A stretch of DNA of 64,000 nt from Pyrrhosoma nymphula (lineage: Eukaryota; Arthropoda; Insecta; Odonata; Coenagrionidae), in the NCBI GenBank assembly GCA_963573305.1, contig OY754329.1, positions 131,923,422 to 131,987,421 on the forward strand, in the 5' to 3' direction. A program made the translations under genes and the position numbers. Under the pieces are notes generated by a model. The model did not search any database. It was not told the origin of the DNA and saw only the letters and a list, made by a program, of their open reading frames with translations. This document shows, piece after piece, positions 34,101-43,444 of the stretch. Within the stretch, counting starts at the first letter, position 1. The number at the start of each line of letters is the position of its first letter.

Positions 34101-36046
34101 GGTGAAGGATTGGTGTACATAGTATCACACCAGGCTTGGGATTGTGAAAATTTTTCTCTGTGAATACAGCATCCCAAAATACAACAAATACGTTGTGCAA
34201 ATATTATCTTTATCGTAAAAATGGTCATAAGACTATTAGAAGCATTTTTGATTGATGTCCTCGGGTAAAATTCATGGATTTTGTACATTCATGCAAATTT
34301 TTTCAAATTCCATAAATTTCCTTGTAGAATGTCACCCAAAATATTTTTTTTTAAATCACCTATGTGATGAAAATTGTGATAAATATCATTATTGTTTGCT
34401 ATTCTATTAGGTTTATCACATTTTACATACTGTGAAAACGGTACACTTCCCACGAATAAACTCATGCGATGTGTGGTCTGTTGTTTAAGATGTTGAGATT
34501 TAAAAGTGAGGGCACAGCTTAACTCTTTCAACATGCCGACATTATTTTGAAACAGCCTTTACAGCTGCATTTCAATTGCTAATGTTGCTAAGATATTGCA
34601 TCATCTTACTTAATGGTACTTTTGGTCCAGTTCAGCAATTCTGGAGGCTATAGATATAAGTTAGAATATCGATCAAAGTCTTTTTCTGGTAAAAGCAGAG
34701 TTTGCTAATATGTTTAGCATATCAGGCATTAGCCCAAAGGCCATATATTTCATTTCCATTGCAGAAAGCTTTGTACTCTTAGCTAACTATTCTGTGTATA
34801 GAAAGTGCTGTTTAGATTGCCTATTCTCTCAAATGTAATGCTTTCAGATTGCATATTTACCTATGCGTTTGTTCTGCATTAAAACATTTTTCATTTATCC
34901 CTTTACAGCTGTCATGGTGATGAATTTTCTGATGGGGAAGATACTGTACAAGAAAAAGTAAAAGTGAAGGATTCAAAGCCTGTGTCATTAAATAAATCAC
35001 CCAAGTTTATGAAGAAGGACCAGAAGGAGCTAAATGCCACTCAGTCCAATGCAGAGCCTATAAAATCTCCTAAACTGCCTATGCCCAATGTATGTGATGA
35101 AGATGTTCTGGGCATCAATAATTTGAGTCTGGGTCCAGTCAACCTGGCTTCTCCTGCCAGACCTGGGGTGAAAACATCACCTAAGAGTATGCCACGCACA
35201 AAACCAGTGATTCAGCCCGCTCGTCTGAACCTGAAAAATATTGTACAATCATCATGGGTGGCTGGAGGTTACTGGCAAGTTCCCAGCTCTAATCAGTATG
35301 CATTTTCAGTTCCTAGCCAAGGTTATCAAATGAGCCCTCAGAATTCTATGAATTCATATTTTCCCTATCATCCATCACCACTCTCAAGGTCATCTAGCCA
35401 AAGTTCTGGCTTTGTGTCCAATTGTGGTACTGCCTCAAGTGCTCCCGTACATAATTCTAGTAGTTTACCTGGCTCTGCATCGAGTTCTACATGTGGTGAC
35501 CACGAGAGTAGCTCTGTGTTCTCTGAGCCTGCCTACCATAGGTTTCCTCCTACATCTTATTATGGAAATATATTCTCTGGTAGTCATGTGCCATCATACT
35601 CAAGCTCACAGGGGCATGCGTTGTATGGGATGATGGCAACTCCTCTCCCAATGATCCCTCATTACCCTAATTTTTTTGGGAGGGAGAGATTACTCAATGT
35701 CAATCATTGTTGCTGCTGCCAAAGTTCGGCAACAAAGGCTCTTCATCCAGCTAATGTGAAGACAGTATCTGAAGATTCTGACTGCCATAGTTCGTCCTCC
35801 TCAGGATTCTCTGATTCTCCTCGCAGTGCGAAATCTTCTAGAGTTAGCCATATTCCTGTTTACAAAGTGAATGGTTCTAAAAACAAGGAAAGCAAGAATG
35901 TAGTTAATCGGCCTGGAACTGCTATTTGGGCTGTCATGCAGGAAAATGTTCTTCTTTTAATAGTTCTAGGTGGAAGCCTTATGTTTAATGCAGTAATGAT
36001 GTACCTAATGGTGGCAGGTAAAGGTACTGGTTTATTTGCATCTTGA
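22168..36046 (+). CDS. TMEM201: Transmembrane protein 201 (SAMP1/NET5, Ima1-type)
   Basis: Complete seven-exon gene encoding 754 aa (human about 670). Exons: 22168-22253, 22358-22475, 22549-22757, 23067-23205, 23608-24048, 33742-33875 and 34909-36046; every junction is GT-AG and in frame. Domain order: an N-terminal hydrophobic segment (about residues 5-25), then the Ima1 N-terminal zinc-binding region with CWFC (38-41), CPWC (57-60), CWKCNC (105-110) and CGLC (148-151), and the hallmark DQYNGF...GDYNKSIPAQY. Several membrane spans follow in exon 5 (about 200-305), then a long Ser/Pro-rich stretch in exon 7, and a final span near the C terminus (LLLIVLGGSLMFNAVMMYLM). The family is an inner-nuclear-membrane protein linking LINC complexes, lamina and spindle. 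In-frame ATGs also occur at 22147 and 22156, so the start may be up to 7 codons longer. Intron 5 is 9.7 kb and full of transposons; an exon I missed there cannot be excluded. Confidence 0.95.
23215..23430. mobile_element. MITE with GGCCGYTTTACACG ends in TMEM201 intron 4
   Basis: The left end GGCCGCTTTACACG (23217) is inverted at the right end as CGTGTAAAACGGCC (to 23429). An internal GCCGCTTTACACGATACATT at about 23350 repeats the left end, so the element is partly duplicated inside. No transposase. It starts about 11 bp after the exon 4 splice donor (GTAAGT at 23206). The ends resemble PIF/Harbinger-type MITEs; no clear target duplication is visible. Confidence 0.65.
24160..25240. other. 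TMEM201 intron 5, unresolved repeat relics
   Basis: GGTGTATCCAGGGGG at 24168 looks like a G-run MITE end. The block at about 25010-25090 (CAATCACCATTGGGGTGGGT) repeats sequence inside the 18687-19358 element. No exon was recognised. Confidence 0.45.
25253..25400. mobile_element. hAT-like terminal fragment
   Basis: Starts CAGGGTTGCTGCAG and continues CCTGGAAAAGTCATGG, a pattern like the ends of the hAT-like element at 27762 (CAGGGTGTCC, CCTGGAAAACTCAGGG). No opposite end lies close by. A CTGTAACAACCCTG block ending near 32322 could be a related, separate fragment. Confidence 0.4.
26480..27761 (-). pseudogene. RTE-type non-LTR retrotransposon, 3' portion
   Basis: Read on the minus strand from 27761 down, this continues the endonuclease begun at 31209-30763: NLVIIHVYMPTSN, then VVMGDWNAVVGEG carrying the catalytic Asp/Asn of the apurinic endonuclease-like fold, then an RRRYTWKKPGETDRFQVDNIMV stretch. 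It is followed by a linker (27310-27029) and a stop- and frameshift-ridden start of the reverse transcriptase (about 27000-26480). The element breaks off before the catalytic RT motifs. Loss of the 3' side is unusual for a LINE and suggests a later deletion. It lies antisense in TMEM201 intron 5. Confidence 0.75.
27762..30756 (+). mobile_element. hAT-like DNA transposon, 2,995 bp, in an RTE element
   Basis: The termini are CAGGGTGTCC and GGACACCCTG, an exact 10-bp inverted pair, followed inside both ends by CCTGGAAAA / AACTCAGGGAA tracts. The 6-mer TAAATT is present on both sides (27756-27761 and 30757-30762). Removing the element with one copy rejoins the RTE frame as KADPRNLVIIHVYMPT, so both ends are certain. 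A broken transposase lies on the plus strand. A single Penelope-type tail arm (GGGTATTCCACCAGC at about 30550) lies near the right end. Confidence 0.85.
28973..30390 (+). pseudogene. Degenerate hAT-like transposase
   Basis: Three plus-strand blocks in different frames form one protein relic: 28973-29173 (with GCISTGWNLVQYLRA), 29210-29464 (FLVKFCAIRWFENKIVAARA) and about 29455-30062 (FFETMAAIVEPFLMKFHSDV). The downstream remainder includes HGNASLERGFS near 30100, a motif typical of the C-terminal dimerisation region of this transposase type. Then comes TIDDAIRVAGGVRSVPITMQ. There is a stop at about 29172, a frameshift near 29450 and more past 30062. It cannot make an active enzyme. No intact zinc-finger N terminus was seen upstream. 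Confidence 0.7.
30763..31515 (-). pseudogene. RTE-type non-LTR retrotransposon, 5' portion
   Basis: The minus strand from 31209 encodes a GNYGTRPRGPVFVPGSGG leader, then the apurinic endonuclease-like domain with IRIGTWNVRTM (catalytic Asn), HIMGLGEVRW (catalytic Glu) and DGYRVIYSGG. It is interrupted after KADPRNL by the 27762-30756 transposon. A further ORF at 31511-31272 is probably the element's 5' region, because the same sequence order recurs at 47090-47280. Confidence 0.75.
31516..33741. other. TMEM201 intron 5, 3' part, no gene
   Basis: A short tandem GGATCAAGAGTYGAAAGA occurs at about 31600. CTGTAACAACCCTG near 32310-32322 looks like a hAT-type end. The rest is plain AT-rich intron running to the TTTTTACAG acceptor at 33741. 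Confidence 0.5.
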
Positions 36047-37385
36047 AGGAACTGATTCTGCCGTGGATGACAAATTACATGAACTCCACCATATTGACAA
36101 TCACTAGAGGACTTATTTTATCAGGTGATGTACATTGGCGTGTTTGTGGATTTGTTTTGTGTTGTGACATTCAATTATGTTTTGTGTGAAGTGTTGTTTT
36201 TGTTATTTGTTTTTTCTGATGGTCACATGGACTGATTTGTATTTGATAAAAAATGGAAATCTTAGGCTGCCATATTTTAATTATGAAGTCTGCTTTTACC
36301 GTGAAATTTTACCACTGCCATGATAACTGCCTAAGCATTTATTTGTTGATATCTCTACTTTGATAATTGTGTGTGTCGTGAAGGAAAAGTTGTGATTGAA
36401 TAATTTGTACAGATCATTGGTAATTGTGTGTAACACTTTTTTGCTGGAGAATAATGTTGTTACATTAAAAAATATTTTACTGCTCAGATCAGCATTGGTA
36501 TTTTCGTAAAAAAATGCCTGGAAATAGTTTTTTACAAATTTATTTTGACTTCTGGGTTCCGGGTGATCCCATATATAATTTCATAGTTGGTCACATCGAA
36601 AATATTTACTTCTTCTTCCAGGCTCTTTCTGTGGTACAGAGGCAAAAATTTTGTGGTTTGTGGCAGTTACATTTCCTTGGTATGTTCTTTTGTTGTTCTC
36701 TGCAGTAACATGAAGTGGTTTTGAAGACTTCCTGTTGATAAGTCGGTAATTCAAGGGATCTCATTTTAAATAATCTCTGAGCAGAAATAGTGTAATGCTT
36801 ATTTGAGATATTGACACAAATATGAAAACGGCATAGAAAACTACCTATAATTAGCTTCTGAAGGAGCTTAATTTTCTTGCTAACAGCAAGGGTTTGTAAA
36901 AAATAATGTTTATAATGTATTGTTTCAGTACACACATTGTACATTAAATGTACTAATGCATTTGTCTTAATGACTTACTAATGAAATGGAAGAGCCTAGG
37001 TTGCAACATATCAGCTCCATCAAGATTGCTTTTTCACTGCCATTCAATGAGATACTGTTTAAAAATGTCTTCGTCCAAATTTGAGCAGTAGTGTGAAATG
37101 TTGTAATGGTTAATTTTATTTTAACAAGAAATTGAGATTCTTTTTGAGTCATCTGTTAGACCATGTACATGAAATGTAGGATTATTACAAATCGTCATTG
37201 TATGCTGCCAGTATTTACTGCATTGATAGCAATTGTATATTTGTAAATAACATTATTCTTAGTGTGTGTGTGTGTGTGTGAAGAATAATATTTTAGAGAC
37301 ATAAACTTTTGTGATCTCTGATGACCATAGTAAAAGACTTTTGTAGAGAAACTGTGTTAATAAAATATTTGTGTTAGTTCTCAAT
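36047..37385 (+). other. TMEM201 3' UTR and polyadenylation signal
   Basis: AT-rich sequence free of transposons follows the TGA. A (GT)n microsatellite lies at 37262-37280 and the first strong AATAAA is at 37359-37364, in TGTGTTAATAAAATATTTGT. I infer mRNA cleavage about 15-25 bases later. Further AATAAA-like sites downstream are possible. Confidence 0.65.
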
Positions 37386-38443
37386 CAGTCTGTGATAATG
37401 AATTCCTTTTCCATGCTTAAATCATTCTTTCGTGCATTAAAGTTACTCACCCAAATACACAACGATGCTCTGGCTTAGTCGTAATAGGGCATCCGTATGA
37501 CATTTGGTATGTTGTTCTGATGTATTTTTCATCATTTTTTTCTTGTTGCCATATAAAGTTCTTGTATTCTCGCAGCCCAAATTGCGTGGGATTTCCCTTT
37601 CAAGAAAAGTGGGATAATTGTTATCTATCTGAAGGGCATTGCGTATTTTTTTATTAGCATAATTTTCACTGTCTCACATATGAAAGAGAGTAATCGACGT
37701 TTGGTCCATAATTTAGGCAATAATCTGGTCTACTGTCCATTATTTCTCCTCCTGGTCTATCTCCAATGCAATATCTATATTGTAAGTCATAACTGCTTGC
37801 CATATTTTCTATGTATTCTTCTTGCCTTCCCAGTAGAGCTAAACGCTCTTCCTATTGCAAAAAGTTTTATTTATTATAAGTTAGCTCATTCAAGTAAACT
37901 TTATTCACTGTACATGATGTACCGTGGTTGAAATTGTCTATTTTTTCACTTAGTTGGTCTTTGTAAACTTAATATATTATAGGTATGTGATAAATGCAGC
38001 AGTATTGTGGATCAAGAATTGTTACAAAGCTCGAGGTATGCAGACTTAAATTAAGGAGACCAAAGAGAAAAGTAGATCTTTCAATATTATAAGCTTGAGA
38101 GGTACTTGAAAACGATCCGAAGCAATCAATACAAAAAATGCCATATTAATTTTTAAAAAGTCATAAAATCATAAGCTCATGCAAAGGGACGGTGAAAGTC
38201 GTGAATAATGAGTTCTAACATTTCATGCGAGCATCAAAAGTTTTTATACTCCACACTAAATAAATCACTGGGCAATACAGGAAAAGGCTTCTATGGTATT
38301 TTTATGCTTGATGCTATAGGGATTTCGGTGCTTTCCTTAGTTGTTTATTCATTGATGACCACAGTTTAGTAGTAACTGTTTTCATGAACATCTTCAGGTC
38401 AAAGTCTTACCTTTAGTGAAAGTCTTCATTAGATCTAAAAATG
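37386..38443. other. Intergenic or CFAP68-like 3' UTR
   Basis: No repeat or gene recognised. TTTATT at 38344-38349 is AATAAA on the minus strand, about 95 bp after the proposed stop of the CFAP68-like gene. Confidence 0.4.
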
Positions 38444-39643
38444 TTACCTGGGTACAAAACTGTCATCGTCGATGGAAACTGGCTCAGGATAGTACTGTAA
38501 GCCCAACAGCATCAACTTTTTGGACTACTTAGTTCTTAGTAAAAGATTTTGGCCAACTGTAAGATTGTGAAGCATCAAGTATTCATATTATTGCTGCACT
38601 TTGCAGAGTTGGGACCTTTTCCACTATGCTTGCTTATAGTAGTATTTATTTTTTCATAAGTACTTCAGCTCATCAAGCATCATTTCTCTTGTGTTTCATT
38701 TGAATTCCTGTCACATTTCCTCTTCCCCAGTTTACTAGCATTTTTTTTGTTAATTAAGAATACTCCTCATCTGGTATTTTACCTTTGAAAATGCTTTTGG
38801 AGAACAGTTATCCTACGTGAAAGTGGCAATTGAATACTTGAAAGGCCATATTATCCAATATGGCCATGACCATTTAAACTTGGTGCCATTTAGTTGGGTT
38901 GGGCCATTCACAGCCACTAATGGTTGTGGCCTCTCATAAAATAATAATTTTTTTGAATGGACATTTTCACCTTGGATAACTGTGTAGTCGAGTCTTTTTG
39001 TTACATAATTTTTATTTTGTGTTGTATGATATCCAACTCTGGGAATGCTGAACTTCTCTCCCAGATCCTATAGCATCAGAAATATTGTAGTTCTAAGTTT
39101 CTTTGAAATTAGAGAAATTATTGCATCTATCTGTTCAAGCAATGAGGTGGAATTCATTGTTATTTAACTTTAAAATAAAATTATGCCGGAATGAAGGAAA
39201 ACTTGGGGAAGAATAAGCTATTACTTAATGTACCTAAGTACCACTCTGTAATTACAGTTACTCGAGTTTTATAGACTTCTCAGACATTTCACATTGGGTC
39301 ATGTAAAAGGAAGTCAATGTTCATAATTCAATTTAATATGTACGATTCAATTTACCTCCTCCTTAAAATTAGAATCGCATTCCTGTTGAATATTTTTGTT
39401 TGTGGGCTGTCTTATTTCTTGGAAATTTTCCTTGTACTCTGTTATAGATGATAGGGGATTACTCCCGTCATAAACAGGCCAAATATCATTTTGGTGGCTT
39501 CGATTTTCTCTTCTGTCTTCACTCCAGTTTCCTACGAGAACATCGGTTTTGTTGTAGAAAGAATTGAAATCAGTTAGCCAACCACATCTTTCTTCCTCTG
39601 CTCCGTGAGTTCCACCAAAGAACTTAGGGCAATTTCCTGTCAT
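38444..39643 (-). CDS. Ciliary protein CFAP68-like (C11orf1 family)
   Basis: The main exon, 39643-39356, follows a strong acceptor (TTTTCTCTCTGTATCAG) and encodes 96 aa from ATG, ending GAG|GTAAAT at a donor. Its core RCGWLTDFNSFYNKTDVLVGNWSEDRRENR aligns with the human C11orf1/CFAP68 core, which has a YGWRCTTNENTY stretch followed by SNRTLMGNWNQER. The family is a small doublet-microtubule inner protein of motile cilia and flagella. A second exon, 38494-38444 (acceptor GGCTTACAG, phase 0), would add YYPEPVSIDDDSFVPR and a stop, giving about 112 aa versus 150 in human. That exon is inferred from splice signals only. A 5' exon could be the ATG-containing stretch near 45563 (noted separately). 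Tail-to-tail with TMEM201. Confidence 0.55.
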
Positions 39644-39654
39644 AATGCTTTTTT

Positions 39655-40595
39655 CTGATACAGAGAGAAAATTTGCATCAAGTGCCAACTCTATACCCTT
39701 ATAACTTCTTTAGCAAGTCTCTGATTGCTACAACGATTGATTGCTCGATGACCATGATTCAGAGCTAGTGCTTGAGAATATTTTATGGTGCTTAGCATTT
39801 CCCTTTTTTCTCATTTCCTAATGGAGAACAGCCATGCTTGGAAAGAACCATAATTGGCTAACACATTACTTAATAATGAATTATTAGAAAATAATTTTCG
39901 TGGAGATTTGTCTCAAAGTCATTTAAAACAGCAGCCAAAGGAAGTGGGCAGCAAATCCATCTGTAGGATTGTTTACGTTGTCATATGAATTTTATCAAAG
40001 GTTGTAAAACATCAATACTCGTCCTTGTATTTATATATGGCATTATAACTTCCTCTACTCAGTCTGTCTGAAGAAGTTGCAATCAGTTGTGATAGTTTTG
40101 AAATAGGTAAATATAATCAGGTTATGAATTTGTTTGTCTAATTCTTTGATTGTTTTGTTTTTCATCACCTAGGCTTTGTTGTTATAGTTGCTACCAGTTA
40201 CATAAACTAAGCAATTCTGAGTGCCAGTACCCCCAGTCAGGTCAATGCAACTGAAAGTGTAAGAAGTGCTTGGGGCTCCTAACAGACTGAAGACATATAG
40301 GTAAAGATATTTAATTTGTATGAGCAGTATGTCTTTGATGTTGACATAGTTCCTGAAATATCTTTTAGTTCTTATGAGAAGAAGAAGATACTCCTGTTAT
40401 TTTAAGTTTCTTGCAGCAAAAAGTAATAGTACTACCCGGTAAAACTTTCACTGCAGCAAAATTTCTTACTTTTACTTTCTGCCACTTTTCATTGAAGTAT
40501 TTTCTTATTGCATACAAAAGAGTTTCCTAGAACATTGGAAGATTTGTGACAAAATAAGTTTGTGTATCTGTGTTGTTATCTTAACAAAATGTTCT
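39655..40595. other. Non-coding, upstream or intron of the CFAP68-like gene
   Basis: AT-rich, no ORF or repeat recognised. Confidence 0.4.
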
Positions 40596-40914
40596 AATAA
40601 TTTAGAAATAATTTTACTTTGTAATATTCCACAAGAAGTTTAATTTCTTCCAACCCAGGGTTTCGACTAGTAGACAGTCATTATCAAGGTGACAATGGTT
40701 CACCACGAGCCCCTTATATACAGAGTGAGGGTGTAGGGGGAGGGGAAGAATAGGATGAGGAAGGAGCCAACAGGAGGAGAGTGAATGACTGGTCTGAAAC
40801 ACAGGAGGGAGGGGGGGGCATTGTTAACAAATTGAATCATTGAGGGGGTGGGGAAGGTAAGGTCAGGCAAGGAGAGTGGGCAGGGAGCATTTCATTCAAC
40901 ACACATACATTTTT
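40596..40914 (-). mobile_element. Penelope-like tail, inverted arm, distal part
   Basis: This is the reverse complement of 43925-44243 with few differences. It contains the shared block from AATGAAATGCTC through the C-rich stretch, TATATAAGGGGCTCGTGGTG, and ACCTTGATAATGAC / AGTCGAAACCCTGGG. The proximal end is interrupted at 40914 by a LINE and the arm resumes at 42897. In this copy GACT and AGTC pair as a small stem before GAAACCCTGGG. Confidence 0.8.
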
Positions 40915-42896
40915 ATCAATCAATCAATCAATTTATTACTGTGGGCCATTTGGCCCATGAGATAATTTACAGTTGCACTACAATTCAGTAAAAATCATTT
41001 GACAGAGGTACACAGAAAAAAAACACTACAGCAAGACTCAGTAAATGCAAAAAAATAAAGGAGAAAAAAAAAGGAAAAAAAAACAATATAAATCTATACA
41101 AGCATATACATACATACAATTGCATCCCGAATGTGGATACCCGGGTATCTAGCCACACAACATTTCCAGACATATTAAATACATTGGTAACAGTATCGCT
41201 ATTTATTCAAAGGAAAATATTCAGGTATAACAGAAAAACGTAGCACCAATAGAAAATTATATCATGAATACAGAATATATTCTCCCCTCATCACATCAGT
41301 AATCAATCACGTCAGCATGGTTAGTTACACTGGGAATTTCCATGAACTATCATGAAACAACTTATATACTTAATTAGTCTTAAATACATGTATTGATGGC
41401 AAGTTTCTTATTTCTATCGGTAGTGAGTTCCATATTCTGGCAGCTGTAACCATGAATGATTTATTGAGGTGCGATGTTCTATGGTGGGGGATATGAATGT
41501 CAAAATTGTGATTTCTAGTGGGTATGAAATGAATATTTCTTTTCCAAATAAATCTTTCGTACAGATAAGGCGGGTTACCAGAAGAAAGTATTTTGAATTT
41601 GAGGCAGGTGAGATGGTAAAGGCGACGTTGTTTGAATTTCATCCAGTTTAGGCGGGCATACGAGCTACTAATTCGATCCCACTTTTTGAGGTCAGAAATA
41701 AATCGTATTGTTGAGTTCATTGTCACTCGTAGTTTGTTGCTGTTTTCTTCATCTAGATTTGTAAGTAAGGAAGAGCAGTAATCCAGGTGTGGAAGGATTA
41801 GTGTTTGTACAAGGATGGTGCATATTTTTGGGGGTATAATATTCTTTGATCTATACAGTTGGTGTAATATACCTAGGGTTTTCTGTTCCGTACTTTTTAC
41901 TTGTTGCTTCCAAGTAAGATGTTTATCAAATGTTACTCCAAGGTTTTTTATTGCTTCTTCATATGGTATGGTGTAGTTTCCGATTTGAATGTTGGGCAAA
42001 GATAAAATGTCTATTTGAGCAAGCAAGTAGCTTTGCCCAATTATTATCGACTTTGTTTTACATTCATTTAATCGGAGGTGGTTTTTCAGAGTCCAGGATG
42101 CCATTCGCTCAACGTCTTCACTGATCAGCGCTATTGTAGATCTTAAGTCCGGAATTGACGAGTGGCAATATATCTGGAAATCGTCAGCGTAGAGATGGTA
42201 TTTACAGTGTTTTATGACTTCGGGGAGATCATTTATGAAAAACGAGAAAAGAAGAGGGCTGAGGACTGAGCCCTGGACTACACCTCTGGAATTATATATC
42301 CAGTTAGAATATGTGTTATTGGGTCCAACCACTGATTGGGTTCGTTTACTGAGGTAGGATCGAAACCAGTTTACTGAACTACTTGAGAAGTTAAATTTCG
42401 TCAATTTATGAAGAAGCAGTTCATGGTCTACCATATCAAATGCCTTTGAGAAATCAAATAGTACCAGGACTGTGACTTCTCGGTTTTCCATAGCCCCTCT
42501 TATATCTTCAGTAATGTTCAATAGTGCAGTTTGGGTACTGCGTCCTGTTCGGAAGCCGGATTGTAATGAATTTAATATGTGGTTATCAATGACAAACCTA
42601 TTGATTTGTTCAAATACCACACGTTCTAGAATCTTAGCAAAAATGCAAATGATGCCTATTGGTCTATAGTCTGACGGATTGGTAGGTTCAGAACATTTTG
42701 GGATTGGACGTATCATGGAATGTTTCCATAAAGTTGGATATTGCGCTGTTTGCAGAGAGGCATCGAAAATATTTAGAAGCGCAGGTAGTATCACCGGAAG
42801 AGCCATCTTTATTGCGGCAATATTTATTTCGTCATGACCTTTTGCACTTATCGTGATGTCTTTGCATGCTCTCGTGACTGATAAGGAAGAAATGGG
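40915..42896 (-). mobile_element. 5'-truncated L2/Jockey-like LINE with (TTGA)n tail
   Basis: The 3' end on the minus strand is a TTGATTGATTGATTGAT repeat. ATTTTT flanks the element at 40909-40914 and 42897-42902, a 6-bp target duplication inside the Penelope tail. The 1,982-bp body lacks endonuclease and starts within the region before the RT. It is young: one frame runs from 42896 to the stop at 41370. Confidence 0.85.
41370..42896 (-). CDS. LINE reverse transcriptase, 5'-truncated but open
   Basis: About 508 codons of a non-LTR retrotransposon ORF2. Motifs in order: PSDYRPIGIICIFAKILERV, LQSGFRTGRSTQTALL, VLVLFDFSKAFDMVDH (first catalytic Asp), RGVVQGSVLSPLLFSFFIND, YHLYADDFQIY with an intact YADD, then thumb and C-terminal region ending SIHVFKTN. 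All catalytic aspartates are present. It lacks its endonuclease and promoter because of 5' truncation, so it cannot mobilise itself. The open frame actually starts at 43061, but that leading part belongs to other elements (a Penelope tail and a second LINE), so I cut the feature at the insertion boundary. Confidence 0.85.
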   Translation of the reverse strand, partial: PISSLSVTRACKDITISAKGHDEINIAAIKMALPVILPALLNIFDASLQTAQYPTLWKHSMIRPIPKCSEPTNPSDYRPIGIICIFAKILERVVFEQINRFVIDNHILNSLQSGFRTGRSTQTALLNITEDIRGAMENREVTVLVLFDFSKAFDMVDHELLLHKLTKFNFSSSSVNWFRSYLSKRTQSVVGPNNTYSNWIYNSRGVVQGSVLSPLLFSFFINDLPEVIKHCKYHLYADDFQIYCHSSIPDLRSTIALISEDVERMASWTLKNHLRLNECKTKSIIIGQSYLLAQIDILSLPNIQIGNYTIPYEEAIKNLGVTFDKHLTWKQQVKSTEQKTLGILHQLYRSKNIIPPKICTILVQTLILPHLDYCSSLLTNLDEENSNKLRVTMNSTIRFISDLKKWDRISSSYARLNWMKFKQRRLYHLTCLKFKILSSGNPPYLYERFIWKRNIHFIPTRNHNFDIHIPHHRTSHLNKSFMVTAARIWNSLPIEIRNLPSIHVFKTN

Positions 42897-42942
42897 ATTT
42901 TTGTTTTTGGAATGCAAAATAATTTCTAGATTTTCAAGATAG
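42897..42942 (-). mobile_element. Penelope-like tail, inverted arm, proximal part
   Basis: Reverse complement of about 43884-43929; encodes the same YLENLEIILHSKNKN on the minus strand. It joins 40596-40914 once the LINE is removed. Confidence 0.8.
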
Positions 42943-43430
42943 GGAGAAAGATGTGATGTCATTGATGTACATACATGGCAAAAAGGAAAGGACCAAGGAC
43001 ACCAGAGGGAATGGGAAGAATAGGGGAGGAAACCCCGTTGACCACCACTCTCTGCGAGCATTGAGTAAGGAAGGGAGAAAGTATGTCTAAGAAAGGACCG
43101 TGAACATTGAAAGCATTTTCCTGTTTATGTAATAAAAGTGTATAATTCACAGTGTCGAAAGCCTTGGAGAAGTCAATGTAACACACATCAAGTTCGCAAG
43201 AGGCTTTGAGTACAGAGGTGATGTGGTGGTGTAATATCAATAGATTGGTTGAACAAGAGCCCCCAGGAAGAAAGCTGTGCTGTAACGGTGAGATGTAGGG
43301 ATGGGTGAAAGATAAGAGACGGTCATGGAGAATACACTCACTTAAGAGAGAAAGAGAGGGGAGAATAGAGATGGGGCAATAGATAGTAACACTTTCTTTG
43401 GAGCCAGACTTCAACATGGTGATTACTTTA
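42943..43430 (-). pseudogene. RT fragment of a second LINE family
   Basis: Minus-strand 43417-42959 encodes a CPISILPSLSLLSECILHDR stretch, LQHSFLPGGSCSTNLLILHH, VCYIDFSKAFDTVNYTLLLH (catalytic Asp) and VVVNGVSSPILPIPSGVLGP. A frameshift near the end then gives MYVNDITSFSP. It stops before the YADD motif, where it abuts the Penelope tail. The family differs from the LINE next to it. It forms the spacer between the two inverted Penelope arms. Confidence 0.75.
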
Positions 43431-43444
43431 GCAGTACTTTAATT

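Noticed and set aside
41370..43061. A single 563-codon novel gene
   Set aside because: The first 55 codons belong to another LINE and a Penelope tail; the LINE boundary and 6-bp duplication are visible at 42896-42902.
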